From positions 1 through 6,243 of the forward strand of contig JAMOPB010000459.1 in assembly GCA_027064945.1 (NCBI GenBank): a stretch of 6,243 nucleotides of DNA, read 5' to 3'. Below, piece by piece: positions 1 through 5,739 of this stretch. Every line of letters starts with the position of its first letter. The first letter of the stretch is position 1. A model generated the notes under the pieces. The model worked only from the letters and a program-made list of their open reading frames with translations, made no database searches and was not told the origin of the DNA. The position numbers and the translations under genes were made by a program. This DNA is from Candidatus Cloacimonadota bacterium. Its GTDB lineage: Bacteria > Cloacimonadota > Cloacimonadia > Cloacimonadales > TCS61.

Positions 1-694
1 AATCCCTAACACCGGTTCCATCTTTTGTTGGATAATCATTCCCGAAAACGGATAACTGTTTCAATTTCCCGGTTGCAACTTGCGCGATATACGGCAATAA
101 ATTATTGGGAATATCATTAGGATCTTCACCTATCAAACCGCTTGGATGTGCACCGATTGGATTGAAATATCTTAGAAGAGCAACATTTAATTGAGGATTA
201 GCAAATTGAATATCTCTAAAAATTTGTTCGAGCATCAATTTTGTTCTACCGTAAGGATTTGTAGCATGTAGAGGAAAATCTTCTGTAATAGGGACTTTAT
301 GAGGATCACCATAGACAGTAGCAGAAGAGCTGAACACAAGATTATTCACTTTGTATTTCAGCATCAGATCGCATAAGTTGAAACTTCCGGTTAGATTGTT
401 ATGATAATATTTTAGAGGAATTTCCACAGATTCACCAACAGCTTTATATCCTGCAAAATGTATCACTGCATCGATATTTTCTGATTGGAAAATTTTCTCT
501 AATTCGTCATAATCCAATAAATCCACTTTATAGAATGTTACAGATTTTCCGGATATTTTTTCTATCCGATCAATAACATCTGCTTTGCTATTTGATAAAT
601 TATCTACAATCACAACATCATGTCCGGCTTCTAACAGCTGAACACAAGTATGACTACCAATATAACCTGCTCCACCGGTTGTAAGAACTTTCAT
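1..694 (-). CDS. galE: UDP-glucose 4-epimerase, N-terminal part (partial, runs off the left edge)
   Basis: Cytoplasmic NAD-dependent epimerase interconverting UDP-glucose and UDP-galactose (Leloir pathway, supply of galactosyl donors). I translated 231 codons from the ATG at 694; the frame is open to the window edge. Visible features are the Rossmann nucleotide motif TTGGAGYIGSH at residues 5-15, an acidic residue after the second strand (D31, in VDNLSN), HFAGYKAVGES at 79-89, and the SDR catalytic set: S122-S124 in SSSATVYGD, Y148 and K152 in YGRTK. RYFNPIGAHPSG (175-186) and the DYPTKDGTGVRD end match the E. coli GalE pattern closely. About 100 C-terminal residues, including the position that gates N-acetylated substrates, lie outside the window, so UDP-GlcNAc activity cannot be judged. 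An AGGAGAG Shine-Dalgarno lies just upstream of the ATG. It is 169 bases from the operon to its right and is probably transcribed separately. Confidence 0.96.
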   Translation of the reverse strand, partial: MKVLTTGGAGYIGSHTCVQLLEAGHDVVIVDNLSNSKADVIDRIEKISGKSVTFYKVDLLDYDELEKIFQSENIDAVIHFAGYKAVGESVEIPLKYYHNNLTGSFNLCDLMLKYKVNNLVFSSSATVYGDPHKVPITEDFPLHATNPYGRTKLMLEQIFRDIQFANPQLNVALLRYFNPIGAHPSGLIGEDPNDIPNNLLPYIAQVATGKLKQLSVFGNDYPTKDGTGVRD

Positions 695-718
695 GCTCTC
701 TCCTAAAAAATTATTTTC

Positions 719-779
719 TCCCTGTCATGCCAAGTAGGAACTAAATCCGTATCAAAGTGAGAAGGAATTCTAATTCTTG
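719..779. repeat. possible dispersed intergenic repeat
   Basis: Non-coding stretch between galE and the barrel gene. On the minus strand it begins AGAATTCCTTCTCACTTTGA and ends CTACTTGGCATGACAGGG. This has the general shape of the dispersed intergenic elements of many genomes that run from AGATTCCTTC to GGAATGACA. Only one copy is visible here, so calling it a repeat is inference from resemblance. Confidence 0.3.
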
Positions 780-799
780 ATCTTTTTAATAATCTATAA

Positions 800-834
800 T
801 TCAAAATTAAAAATTCAAAATTCAAAATTAAAAA
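800..834. repeat. AT-rich direct repeat (14-mer, 7-mer, 14-mer)
   Basis: The 14-mer TTCAAAATTAAAAA occurs at 800-813 and again, identically, at 821-834. Between them, 814-820 is TTCAAAA, the first half of the unit. This low-complexity block lies upstream of galE on the minus strand and could act as a curved or UP-like promoter element, or be neutral slippage sequence. Similar short AT repeats are common in intergenic DNA of AT-rich bacteria. Confidence 0.7.
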
Positions 835-861
835 GCTAACCTTCTTCACGCCTAACTTTTT
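830..861 (-). terminator. weak hairpin terminator of the tdk-to-barrel operon
   Basis: Read on the minus strand, two bases after the barrel gene's stop codon, AAAAAGTTAG pairs with TTAGCTTTTT across a 12-base loop (852-861 with 830-839). The stem has ten pairs, two of them G-U, and continues into a T-rich run (CTTTTTAATTTT). The stem is AT-rich and therefore weak. Its position directly after the last gene of the co-directional run supports a terminator, possibly a leaky one allowing some read-through into galE. Confidence 0.42.
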
Positions 862-863
862 AC

Positions 864-1718
864 TTAGTAGCTATATCCAACACCAAAATGATGTGTTCCA
901 CCTAAAGTGGTATGAGTATTAAAACCATAATCGATGGTCATATTATATATTTCAAAAGTAGCACCCATTGAATAGCTAACAGGTAAATTTCTTACTCCAA
1001 ACCGAAGTGTAAGAGAATCTACAAGTTTAAATTCAGCACCGGCATGAAGTTCTGTTCCACTTTCCAAAGTGTCTTCACCAAGAGTTTGTTTTGCTTCCAA
1101 GCTAGTAATAACCATATTATAAGGTTCATAAGAAACACCAACAGCTAATTTTTGAGGTAAATCATGAGTGCTATCTTTTCCCATATTAGGATTATTGATA
1201 TTTGTGATAGCGAATCCGATTTTTGTACGCTGATGTAGCACAGCTTGAGCACCAAGATTCAGTCCAAAAGCGTTTTCATCACCCATCCCGCTGAAAGAGA
1301 GATTATATAGGTTTGCCGTATAACCAAAGCTTAAAGATGATTGTAAATCTTCCATCAAAGTAAAGCCGTGAGCTAATGTATAAGTTGTTTCGCTGGTAAG
1401 GTTTTCGTCTTGATATTCCACATTATGAGAAAACATTGAAATACCGATTGTCCCAATTTTCTTAGGTAAATTCATACTCATTGCAACTGTATTAATCTTA
1501 GAAAATCCTAAACCATATCTATCGGCATAACCAATTGCAAAAGCTTGTTTTGATTTTGCTAATCCGGCAGGATTGTACAAAATAGAGTAAACATCATTTC
1601 CATTTGAATAACCTGTTCCACCCATAGCTCGTGCACGTGGAGATGGCTCATAATCATCAAAAGACGCAAAAGCATTCACAGCAAATAATATAAGAATGAT
1701 AGGTAATATTTTTTTCAT
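864..1718 (-). CDS. PorV/PorQ-family outer-membrane beta-barrel protein
   Basis: Predicted outer-membrane barrel of 284 residues. Residues 1-18 form a Sec signal peptide (MKK, hydrophobic core, AFA cleavage site). The mature start carries the family hallmark RARAMGGTGYS (28-38) followed by LYNPAGLA (47-54), shared by PorV/PorQ, UPF0164 and FadL-like proteins. The rest is alternating amphipathic strands with short turns, ending in HHFGVGYSY; a terminal aromatic is typical of barrels handled by the BAM machinery. In type IX secretion PorV is a shuttle for cargo with C-terminal sorting domains; here the gene directly upstream encodes a protein with such a domain. PorV proteins are usually longer (around 380 residues), so a PorQ-like or generic family role is also possible. 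The AAGGAG Shine-Dalgarno (1726-1731) overlaps the stop codon of the preceding gene, 7 bases before the ATG, which suggests translational coupling. It is the last gene before the terminator-like hairpin. Confidence 0.8.
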   Translation of the reverse strand: MKKILPIILILFAVNAFASFDDYEPSPRARAMGGTGYSNGNDVYSILYNPAGLAKSKQAFAIGYADRYGLGFSKINTVAMSMNLPKKIGTIGISMFSHNVEYQDENLTSETTYTLAHGFTLMEDLQSSLSFGYTANLYNLSFSGMGDENAFGLNLGAQAVLHQRTKIGFAITNINNPNMGKDSTHDLPQKLAVGVSYEPYNMVITSLEAKQTLGEDTLESGTELHAGAEFKLVDSLTLRFGVRNLPVSYSMGATFEIYNMTIDYGFNTHTTLGGTHHFGVGYSY

Positions 1719-1729
1719 TTTTGCGCTCC

Positions 1730-3013
1730 TTATTTAAGTTGTGTTCCGATTACAACAGGAACAGTCTTTGTTTTTTCTTTTCCGCCGGCAGCTTCAATAA
1801 CTTGCAAGTGCACCAAATATAAACCAATTGGACACAAATTACCGTTTTTATCTCTACCATCCCAATCATATCTATTGATACCGTCGCTAGAATCAATAAT
1901 CAAATTTTTAGGAGTAAAAACCAATTTACCTTCAGAATTATAAATACGAAGAATAGCTTTATCACCTGCTTTGGAATAAAAATCTATTGGAAGAGTTGTG
2001 CCAACAACCGGATCAAATGGTTTTGCAGGAACTTTTAGAATTGCTTCATGTGTCTCAACCGGAAATGTATATGATTGAAAAGCTAATTCCTGAACAAAAT
2101 GTTCATCTGCAAATTCTGCATACAAATTAAAATTAACTGTCACGCCACTTTCTTGTTTTGGAGCAGAAACAGAATAAACAATTGGATCATTTCCGCTTTC
2201 AGTTATTTCTAAAGGATAATTTTTGTCATCATAATCTAAATTATATGAAACTTCCATCTTTTCCACTTCACCTTCAGCAGAACTGATACTGAAACTAAGA
2301 TTTATAGAATCTTCAGAGCTTACATCCAAAACAATATTTTCAACTATTGAATCTAAGTTGCCGGTAAAAATACTAATATCATTTTCATAAGCACAACTAA
2401 GCTGAGGAGAACCTTGATAAAATGCTATAATTCCGTAAGATGAAACAAGATCTCCTTCTGAATATTCGCTTACGTCAGCACCGGTTGAATCCCAAAATTG
2501 TAAATCATAACTAATGCCATTTACACTTATTTCAATTTGATAGAATCCATAATCAGAATCCCAGATATCTGTTACAACGCCAATTGCACGTGACCATGTT
2601 CCGTTTAAGGTAAGATCTTCTCCACCTGCAATTTCATAAGCAGCAGGTAAAGCATTTCCCGATGATATCAAAGTAACAGTAGGATTATACAATTGAACAT
2701 CATGATAATTACCGCCACCATCATAAAGATCTACCGTAGCTGTAATCTCCACTTTATCGCCTCTTACATAAGTAGTAGAAAGCGGTGTTTGTTTATAAAC
2801 CTGTATTCCGCGTCCTGATTCATCTTGAACATAAAATTTTGTTTTGGAAGGATATAACAATCCGTCGCCTATTGTAACTACCGCTTGAACAGTTACTTGT
2901 TCTCCTTCATATAAATCCAAATTATTTTGTATCTCAGCAATGGGAATAATTTCTTGTGCATACACCAATGCTAAACTAAGCATCAATATTAGCGAGATTA
3001 TATATTTTTTCAT
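1730..3013 (-). CDS. secreted protein with two OB-fold-like domains and a C-terminal FlgD-type Ig domain
   Basis: 427 residues, not assigned to a characterised protein. Residues 1-19 are a Sec signal peptide (cleavage near VYA|QE); there is no lipobox cysteine, so it is not an LspA substrate. Residues about 22-118 look like an OB-fold of the DUF5689/YhcR type found in secreted proteins (EGEQVTVQAVV, FYVQDESGRGIQVY, RGDKVEITATV). Residues about 134-216 look like a second OB unit (GVVTDIW, YDLQFWD, EGDLVSSYGII). Residues about 224-320 are beta-rich and resemble an Ig-like linker. Residues about 326-425 match the FlgD Ig-like / type IX sorting-domain pattern: KPFDP, LRIYNSEGKLV, WDGRDKNG, PIGLYLVHLQV. 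It is probably exported and surface-anchored or released; ligand and activity are unknown. Its ATG overlaps the lspA stop (ATGA) with GGAGG five bases upstream. Confidence 0.75.
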   Translation of the reverse strand: MKKYIISLILMLSLALVYAQEIIPIAEIQNNLDLYEGEQVTVQAVVTIGDGLLYPSKTKFYVQDESGRGIQVYKQTPLSTTYVRGDKVEITATVDLYDGGGNYHDVQLYNPTVTLISSGNALPAAYEIAGGEDLTLNGTWSRAIGVVTDIWDSDYGFYQIEISVNGISYDLQFWDSTGADVSEYSEGDLVSSYGIIAFYQGSPQLSCAYENDISIFTGNLDSIVENIVLDVSSEDSINLSFSISSAEGEVEKMEVSYNLDYDDKNYPLEITESGNDPIVYSVSAPKQESGVTVNFNLYAEFADEHFVQELAFQSYTFPVETHEAILKVPAKPFDPVVGTTLPIDFYSKAGDKAILRIYNSEGKLVFTPKNLIIDSSDGINRYDWDGRDKNGNLCPIGLYLVHLQVIEAAGGKEKTKTVPVVIGTQLK

Positions 3014-3507
3014 TTTTCCTCCATCTTATTTTCTTTATTTCCAAATATGTAATAAATTATCATCAAAGTAATCGCCACCACAATTGCACTATCTGCAATA
3101 TTAAAAACCGGCCATCTATACATAATTATATCGGGAAAATCCCACCAGATAAAATCAGTAACGCTTCCAAGAAATATTCTATCTAAAAGATTCCCTATTG
3201 CCCCACCTAAAACTAATGATAGAGCTATTTTCTCGATCTTGCATTCACTTTTTGTGATGTAATAACCAATTAATATTGAAGCAGCAAAACTAACGACTAT
3301 AAAAATAATCCTATTCAAATTTTCACTACCAAAGGTAAAACTAAAAGCAGCTCCGGTATTTTGAACTTTGGTTAGCCAGAAAAATTTATCGGTAACTTTA
3401 ATGATGTTTCCATTACCAAAATCGACCCAATTTCTTACAGCATATTTACTTATCTGATCTAAGATAACAACAATTAATGTTATCCAAAAATATTTGATCT
3501 TTTTCAC
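3010..3507 (-). CDS. lspA: lipoprotein signal peptidase (signal peptidase II)
   Basis: Inner-membrane aspartyl protease that cleaves the signal peptide of diacylglyceryl-modified prolipoproteins before the lipobox cysteine. The 165 residues fit the family length. Four membrane segments lie at roughly 7-24, 65-83, 92-108 and 138-156. All family motifs are present: DQISK with D17, NTGAAFSF at 50-57, GGAIGNLLDR at 101-110, GSVTDF with catalytic D118, and FNIADS with catalytic D139. The start is a GTG at 3507-3505 overlapping the upstream TAG stop by one base (TAGTG). Only a weak purine run (AGAAG) precedes it, so initiation probably depends on ribosomes finishing the DksA-like gene. The first ATG alternative would remove the conserved first helix, so GTG is preferred. 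The 3' end overlaps the next gene by four bases. Confidence 0.97.
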   Translation of the reverse strand: MKKIKYFWITLIVVILDQISKYAVRNWVDFGNGNIIKVTDKFFWLTKVQNTGAAFSFTFGSENLNRIIFIVVSFAASILIGYYITKSECKIEKIALSLVLGGAIGNLLDRIFLGSVTDFIWWDFPDIIMYRWPVFNIADSAIVVAITLMIIYYIFGNKENKMEEK

Positions 3508-3902
3508 TATCTTCTACGCTTCTTCTTTTCAGATTCTGATTTACATGCAATGCACTGACGTGCAAAAGGGACAACTTTCAGACGATTAGCAGATATTCTT
3601 TGTCCGCAGATTTCACAAATTCCATAAGTTTCATCATGAATACGATGCAAAGCTTTATTAATACTCTTTACTTTTTCCATACATCTATTTAAGTGATAAA
3701 CATTTGTTTCAGCTGTAATTGTATCTGTGCCTAAATCGGCTTGATGAATAGAATATGAAGAAAGATCTCCACTTGAATCTTTTGATCCTCTTTTCTGAGC
3801 TTCATTGATTTTATTAATCAAACTTTGAGCTTCTTCTCTTTCTTTCAGTAAGATATTTTTGTATTTTTCTAACTGTTTTGGGGTTAACTTTTTTTTATTC
3901 AT
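3507..3902 (-). CDS. TraR/DksA-family C4 zinc-finger protein (YteA-like)
   Basis: 131-residue DksA/TraR-family protein. Known members enter the RNA polymerase secondary channel and, in proteobacteria, work with ppGpp. Residues 7-36 and 65-90 are charged helices that would form the coiled coil. The loop between them, DLSSYSIHQADLGTDT (46-61), resembles the Firmicute YteA/YocK pattern (LSSYDNHPAD) more than the E. coli DxxDxA tip. The zinc finger is intact: C96 and C99 in CEIC, C117 and C120 in CIAC, spacing C-X2-C-X17-C-X2-C, with the family segment GQRISANRLKVVPFARQC. The tail ends KKKRRR, a basic extension. The AGGAG Shine-Dalgarno (3910-3914) is 7 bases from the ATG. Family genes are often next to lspA, as here. 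Whether this protein binds polymerase or responds to ppGpp cannot be read from sequence. Confidence 0.92.
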   Translation of the reverse strand: MNKKKLTPKQLEKYKNILLKEREEAQSLINKINEAQKRGSKDSSGDLSSYSIHQADLGTDTITAETNVYHLNRCMEKVKSINKALHRIHDETYGICEICGQRISANRLKVVPFARQCIACKSESEKKKRRR

Positions 3903-3910
3903 AGCATAAC

Positions 3911-3928
3911 TCCTATATTTCCTATATT
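3911..3928 (-). promoter_or_regulatory. tandem 9-base duplication carrying the DksA-like gene's ribosome binding site
   Basis: On the minus strand AATATAGGA occurs twice head to tail between the punA stop and the DksA-like start. The copy nearer the gene supplies the AGGAG Shine-Dalgarno, with one base beyond the repeat, at a 7-base spacing. The second AGGA lies nine bases further upstream, too far for normal initiation. It may be a standby site or a recent slippage duplication. The repeat fills most of the 28-base gap. Confidence 0.75.
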
Positions 3929-3930
3929 AT

Positions 3931-4746
3931 TTATTTTTTTGATAACATATTTTCCAATAAACAAACCAAATTGTCTTTAGCTTGTTTTGCATTAGCTCTC
4001 ACTTCTTCCTGTGAATGTTCTTTTTGGTGGAAAATATTTGAAAGATTCGTAACAACTGAAATTCCTAATACTTTCATCTTTGCATGTGCTGCTACGATTA
4101 CTTCAGGAACAGTGGACATTCCAACCAAGTCAGCACCAAATTTAGCAAACATCAAACATTCTGCTTTTGTTTCAAAACTTGGTCCGGTAACAGCCAGATA
4201 AACACCTTTTTTTACAGTAAAATTATTTTTTCTCGCAATCAATTCCGCTTCTTTGATCAAATCAAAATCATAAGGTTCATTCATACTGGGAAAACGTTCT
4301 CCTAAAGTGGGATCATTTTCTCCGATTAAGGGATTTGTTCCCATAAAATTGATGTGATCATGCAATAATACAATTTCTCCGGGTTGCAAATCTTTATTTA
4401 AACTACCGGCAGCATTGGTAATGATAATCTCTTTTATTCCCAAATTTTTCAGCATTCTAATAGGAAAGGTGATTTCCTGCATTGAATAGCCTTCGTAATA
4501 ATGCAATCGACCTTGCAAAATGATAATTGGAGTATTTTTCAAAAAACCTGCGATTAATTTTCCTTCATGGGAAGGAGCAGTAGAAATCGGCATTTCAGGG
4601 ATATCTTCATAGGGAATAATTACCGGATTTTCAATCATCTCAGCAACCGAGTTCAATCCTGTTCCCAAAATAACTGCTTTTTCAGGAACAAAATCGATTT
4701 TTGTTCTTACAAAATCTGCTGCAGTGTTTATCTTCTCACGCATCAT
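3931..4746 (-). CDS. punA: purine nucleoside phosphorylase, trimeric PNP/MTAP class
   Basis: Cytoplasmic enzyme splitting purine (deoxy)ribonucleosides with phosphate into free base and (deoxy)ribose 1-phosphate, for purine salvage. The 271 residues match the class I family length. Motifs in order: phosphate loop ILGTGLNSV (26-34), SHEG (59-62), GRLHYYEGY (79-87), TNAAGSLN (110-117), MGTNPLIG (135-142), TGPSFET (187-193) with base-contacting E192, GMSTVPEVIVA (209-219), and VVTNLSN (231-237) with N234 at the position that selects 6-oxopurines. An Asp there would indicate MTAP, so inosine/guanosine is the expected substrate. The phosphate loop has Thr where most PNPs have Ser. ATGATG occurs at the start; I take the first ATG, one base after the yggT stop. 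A GGGGA run about ten bases upstream, inside yggT, can serve as ribosome binding site. Confidence 0.95.
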   Translation of the reverse strand: MMREKINTAADFVRTKIDFVPEKAVILGTGLNSVAEMIENPVIIPYEDIPEMPISTAPSHEGKLIAGFLKNTPIIILQGRLHYYEGYSMQEITFPIRMLKNLGIKEIIITNAAGSLNKDLQPGEIVLLHDHINFMGTNPLIGENDPTLGERFPSMNEPYDFDLIKEAELIARKNNFTVKKGVYLAVTGPSFETKAECLMFAKFGADLVGMSTVPEVIVAAHAKMKVLGISVVTNLSNIFHQKEHSQEEVRANAKQAKDNLVCLLENMLSKK

Positions 4747-4747
4747 T

Positions 4748-4999
4748 TTAGAAAATTCCCCAAATTATTCTTTTTAGGAAATCTAATGCAATAAGCAGAA
4801 TAAAGGGAGAAAAATCCAAACCGGCTGCAGAAGGCAAAATTCTGCGAATAGGTGCAAGAGCCGGCTCCGTAAGTTTCATCATCCAACGATACCATTCGCT
4901 ATATGGATCTACCCTGAACCAAGAAATAATGGCTCTGAGAAAAATAACCATTGAGTAAACATTGATAATTGCAATCAATAATCTTTGTATAGCATTCAT
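4748..4999 (-). CDS. yggT: YggT-family small membrane protein
   Basis: 83-residue integral membrane protein of the YggT/YlmG (CCB3) family, whose members affect membrane-associated processes such as division, osmotic response and, in plastids, cytochrome assembly; the biochemical role is unsettled. Two hydrophobic segments lie at about 5-27 and 62-82. Between them are the family signatures RAIISWF (22-28), TEPALAPIRRILP (44-56) and GLDFSPFILLIAL (60-72). This is the single-repeat form; E. coli YggT is about twice as long. The ATG overlaps the tdk stop by one base (TAATG) and the stop is one base from punA, so it is translated inside the operon. In Firmicutes ylmG lies in the division cluster near divIVA and ileS; here only the DksA-like gene and lspA from that wider neighbourhood are nearby. 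Confidence 0.93.
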   Translation of the reverse strand: MNAIQRLLIAIINVYSMVIFLRAIISWFRVDPYSEWYRWMMKLTEPALAPIRRILPSAAGLDFSPFILLIALDFLKRIIWGIF

Positions 5000-5559
5000 T
5001 AATCTAATACCTCATGACAATTTCTACAACGCGCTTCATAAATATCATTTGTTCCAACAATTACTTGATTTGTATCATGTGTAAGACGCTGAGTTCTACT
5101 TGCAGGATTTCCACATTTCACACAGATAGCATTCAGCTTAGTAACATACTCCGCTATTGCCAAAAGTGTCGGCATAGAACCAAAAGGTTTGCCTGTGTAA
5201 TCTTGGTCTAATCCGGCTACTATCACACGTTTCCCGCTATCTGCCAATTTGTTGCAGATATCTGTTATTTTCTCATCGAAAAATTGTACTTCGTCGATAG
5301 CTACGATTTCAGTATCATTTTCTACCTGTTGATAAATTTCATCTGAGTTTTCAACAATTATTGAAGGAGTTTTCATCTTGCTGTGAGATACTATATGATC
5401 TTTTTCGTAACGATCATCAATTTTTGGTTTAAATACTTGGATCTTTTGACGTGCAAATTCAGCTCTGTGGATTCTTCGGATCAATTCTTCCGTCTTTCCA
5501 CTAAACATACTACCGCATATAACCTCGATCCAGCCTGTCTTGTTATTTATTACATTCAT
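4999..5559 (-). CDS. tdk: thymidine kinase, type II (TK1-like)
   Basis: Cytoplasmic salvage enzyme phosphorylating thymidine (and deoxyuridine) to the monophosphate with ATP. The 186 residues are normal for the TK1-like family. Visible parts: P-loop GSMFSGKTEE (16-25), the acidic motif IDEVQFFD (88-95) with catalytic E90, GLDQDYTGKPFG (116-127), two zinc-binding pairs C146/C149 (CVKC) and C178/C181 (CRNC), and the thymidine-binding lasso around VGTNDIYEARC (168-178). No key residue is missing. AAGGA lies seven bases before the ATG at 5559. It is the first gene of the minus-strand run and faces buk across a 180-base divergent region, so the operon promoter should lie there. The stop codon overlaps the yggT start by one base. 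Confidence 0.97.
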   Translation of the reverse strand: MNVINNKTGWIEVICGSMFSGKTEELIRRIHRAEFARQKIQVFKPKIDDRYEKDHIVSHSKMKTPSIIVENSDEIYQQVENDTEIVAIDEVQFFDEKITDICNKLADSGKRVIVAGLDQDYTGKPFGSMPTLLAIAEYVTKLNAICVKCGNPASRTQRLTHDTNQVIVGTNDIYEARCRNCHEVLD

Positions 5560-5579
5560 AATTTCATCCTTATCGAAAC

Positions 5580-5609
5580 ATCTTTTTAATTATCCTATCT
5601 TTTCGTCAA
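5580..5609 (-). promoter_or_regulatory. possible promoter of the tdk operon
   Basis: On the minus strand TTGACG (5604-5609) precedes GATAAT (5589-5594), leaving a leader of about 22 bases before the tdk ATG. The spacer between the boxes is only 9 bases, far short of the usual 17, so they cannot be a standard -35/-10 pair. GATAAT alone may be the -10. The location is right, but the boxes are guesses in very AT-rich DNA. Confidence 0.25.
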
Positions 5610-5682
5610 ATCATTTTGAATTAATAAGAATGGTACAAAAATGGCATTGGAAATTAAGATTAAAAAAATCTAAAAAAACAAT

Positions 5683-5702
5683 TTGACTCTAACTGGTATG
5701 AT
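5683..5702 (+). promoter_or_regulatory. possible promoter of buk
   Basis: TGGTATGAT at 5694-5702 fits an extended -10 element (TGn plus TATGAT) and would give a leader of roughly 30 bases. TTGACT at 5683-5688 resembles a -35 box but is only 8 bases upstream of it, so the -10 would have to act without it. A Bacteroidetes-like TTTG (5682-5685) followed by TAGAAATTG (5704-5712) is another weak reading. The remainder of the 5560-5739 intergenic region is A-rich with a small AGATT/AATCT hairpin at 5657-5671 and no gene that I can see. Confidence 0.3.
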
Positions 5703-5729
5703 ATAGAAATTGTGGTAAAAATATAACTT

Positions 5730-5734
5730 GGAGG
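5730..5734 (+). promoter_or_regulatory. strong Shine-Dalgarno of buk
   Basis: GGAGG five bases before the ATG at 5740 fixes the buk start. Together with the MKYRVLAINPGSTSTK beginning, it leaves no competing start codon. Confidence 0.85.
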
Positions 5735-5739
5735 AAGTA

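Noticed and set aside
3901..3909. Three-codon frame ATG-CTA-TGA overlapping the DksA-like start
   Set aside because: The Shine-Dalgarno would be only two bases from its ATG; chance out-of-frame ATG rather than a regulatory minimal ORF.
3971..4305. Open frames on the plus strand at 3971-4201 and 4084-4305
   Set aside because: They lie antisense inside punA, which has all family motifs; no ribosome site and Cys/Phe-rich, non-protein-like composition.
4567..4794. Plus-strand open frame across the punA/yggT junction
   Set aside because: Antisense to two well-supported genes and without recognisable sequence.
5557..5568. Minimal frame ATG-AAA-TTA-TGA overlapping the tdk start
   Set aside because: Its ATG falls immediately after the AAGGA sequence, too close for initiation; probably coincidence.
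5014..5589. Plus-strand open frames at 5014-5211 and 5383-5589
   Set aside because: Antisense to tdk, whose P-loop, zinc cysteines and lasso are complete.
5657..5671. AGATT/AATCT hairpin considered as a terminator
   Set aside because: Five weak pairs, no following T-run in the plus direction, and no gene ends here; the region is between divergent starts.
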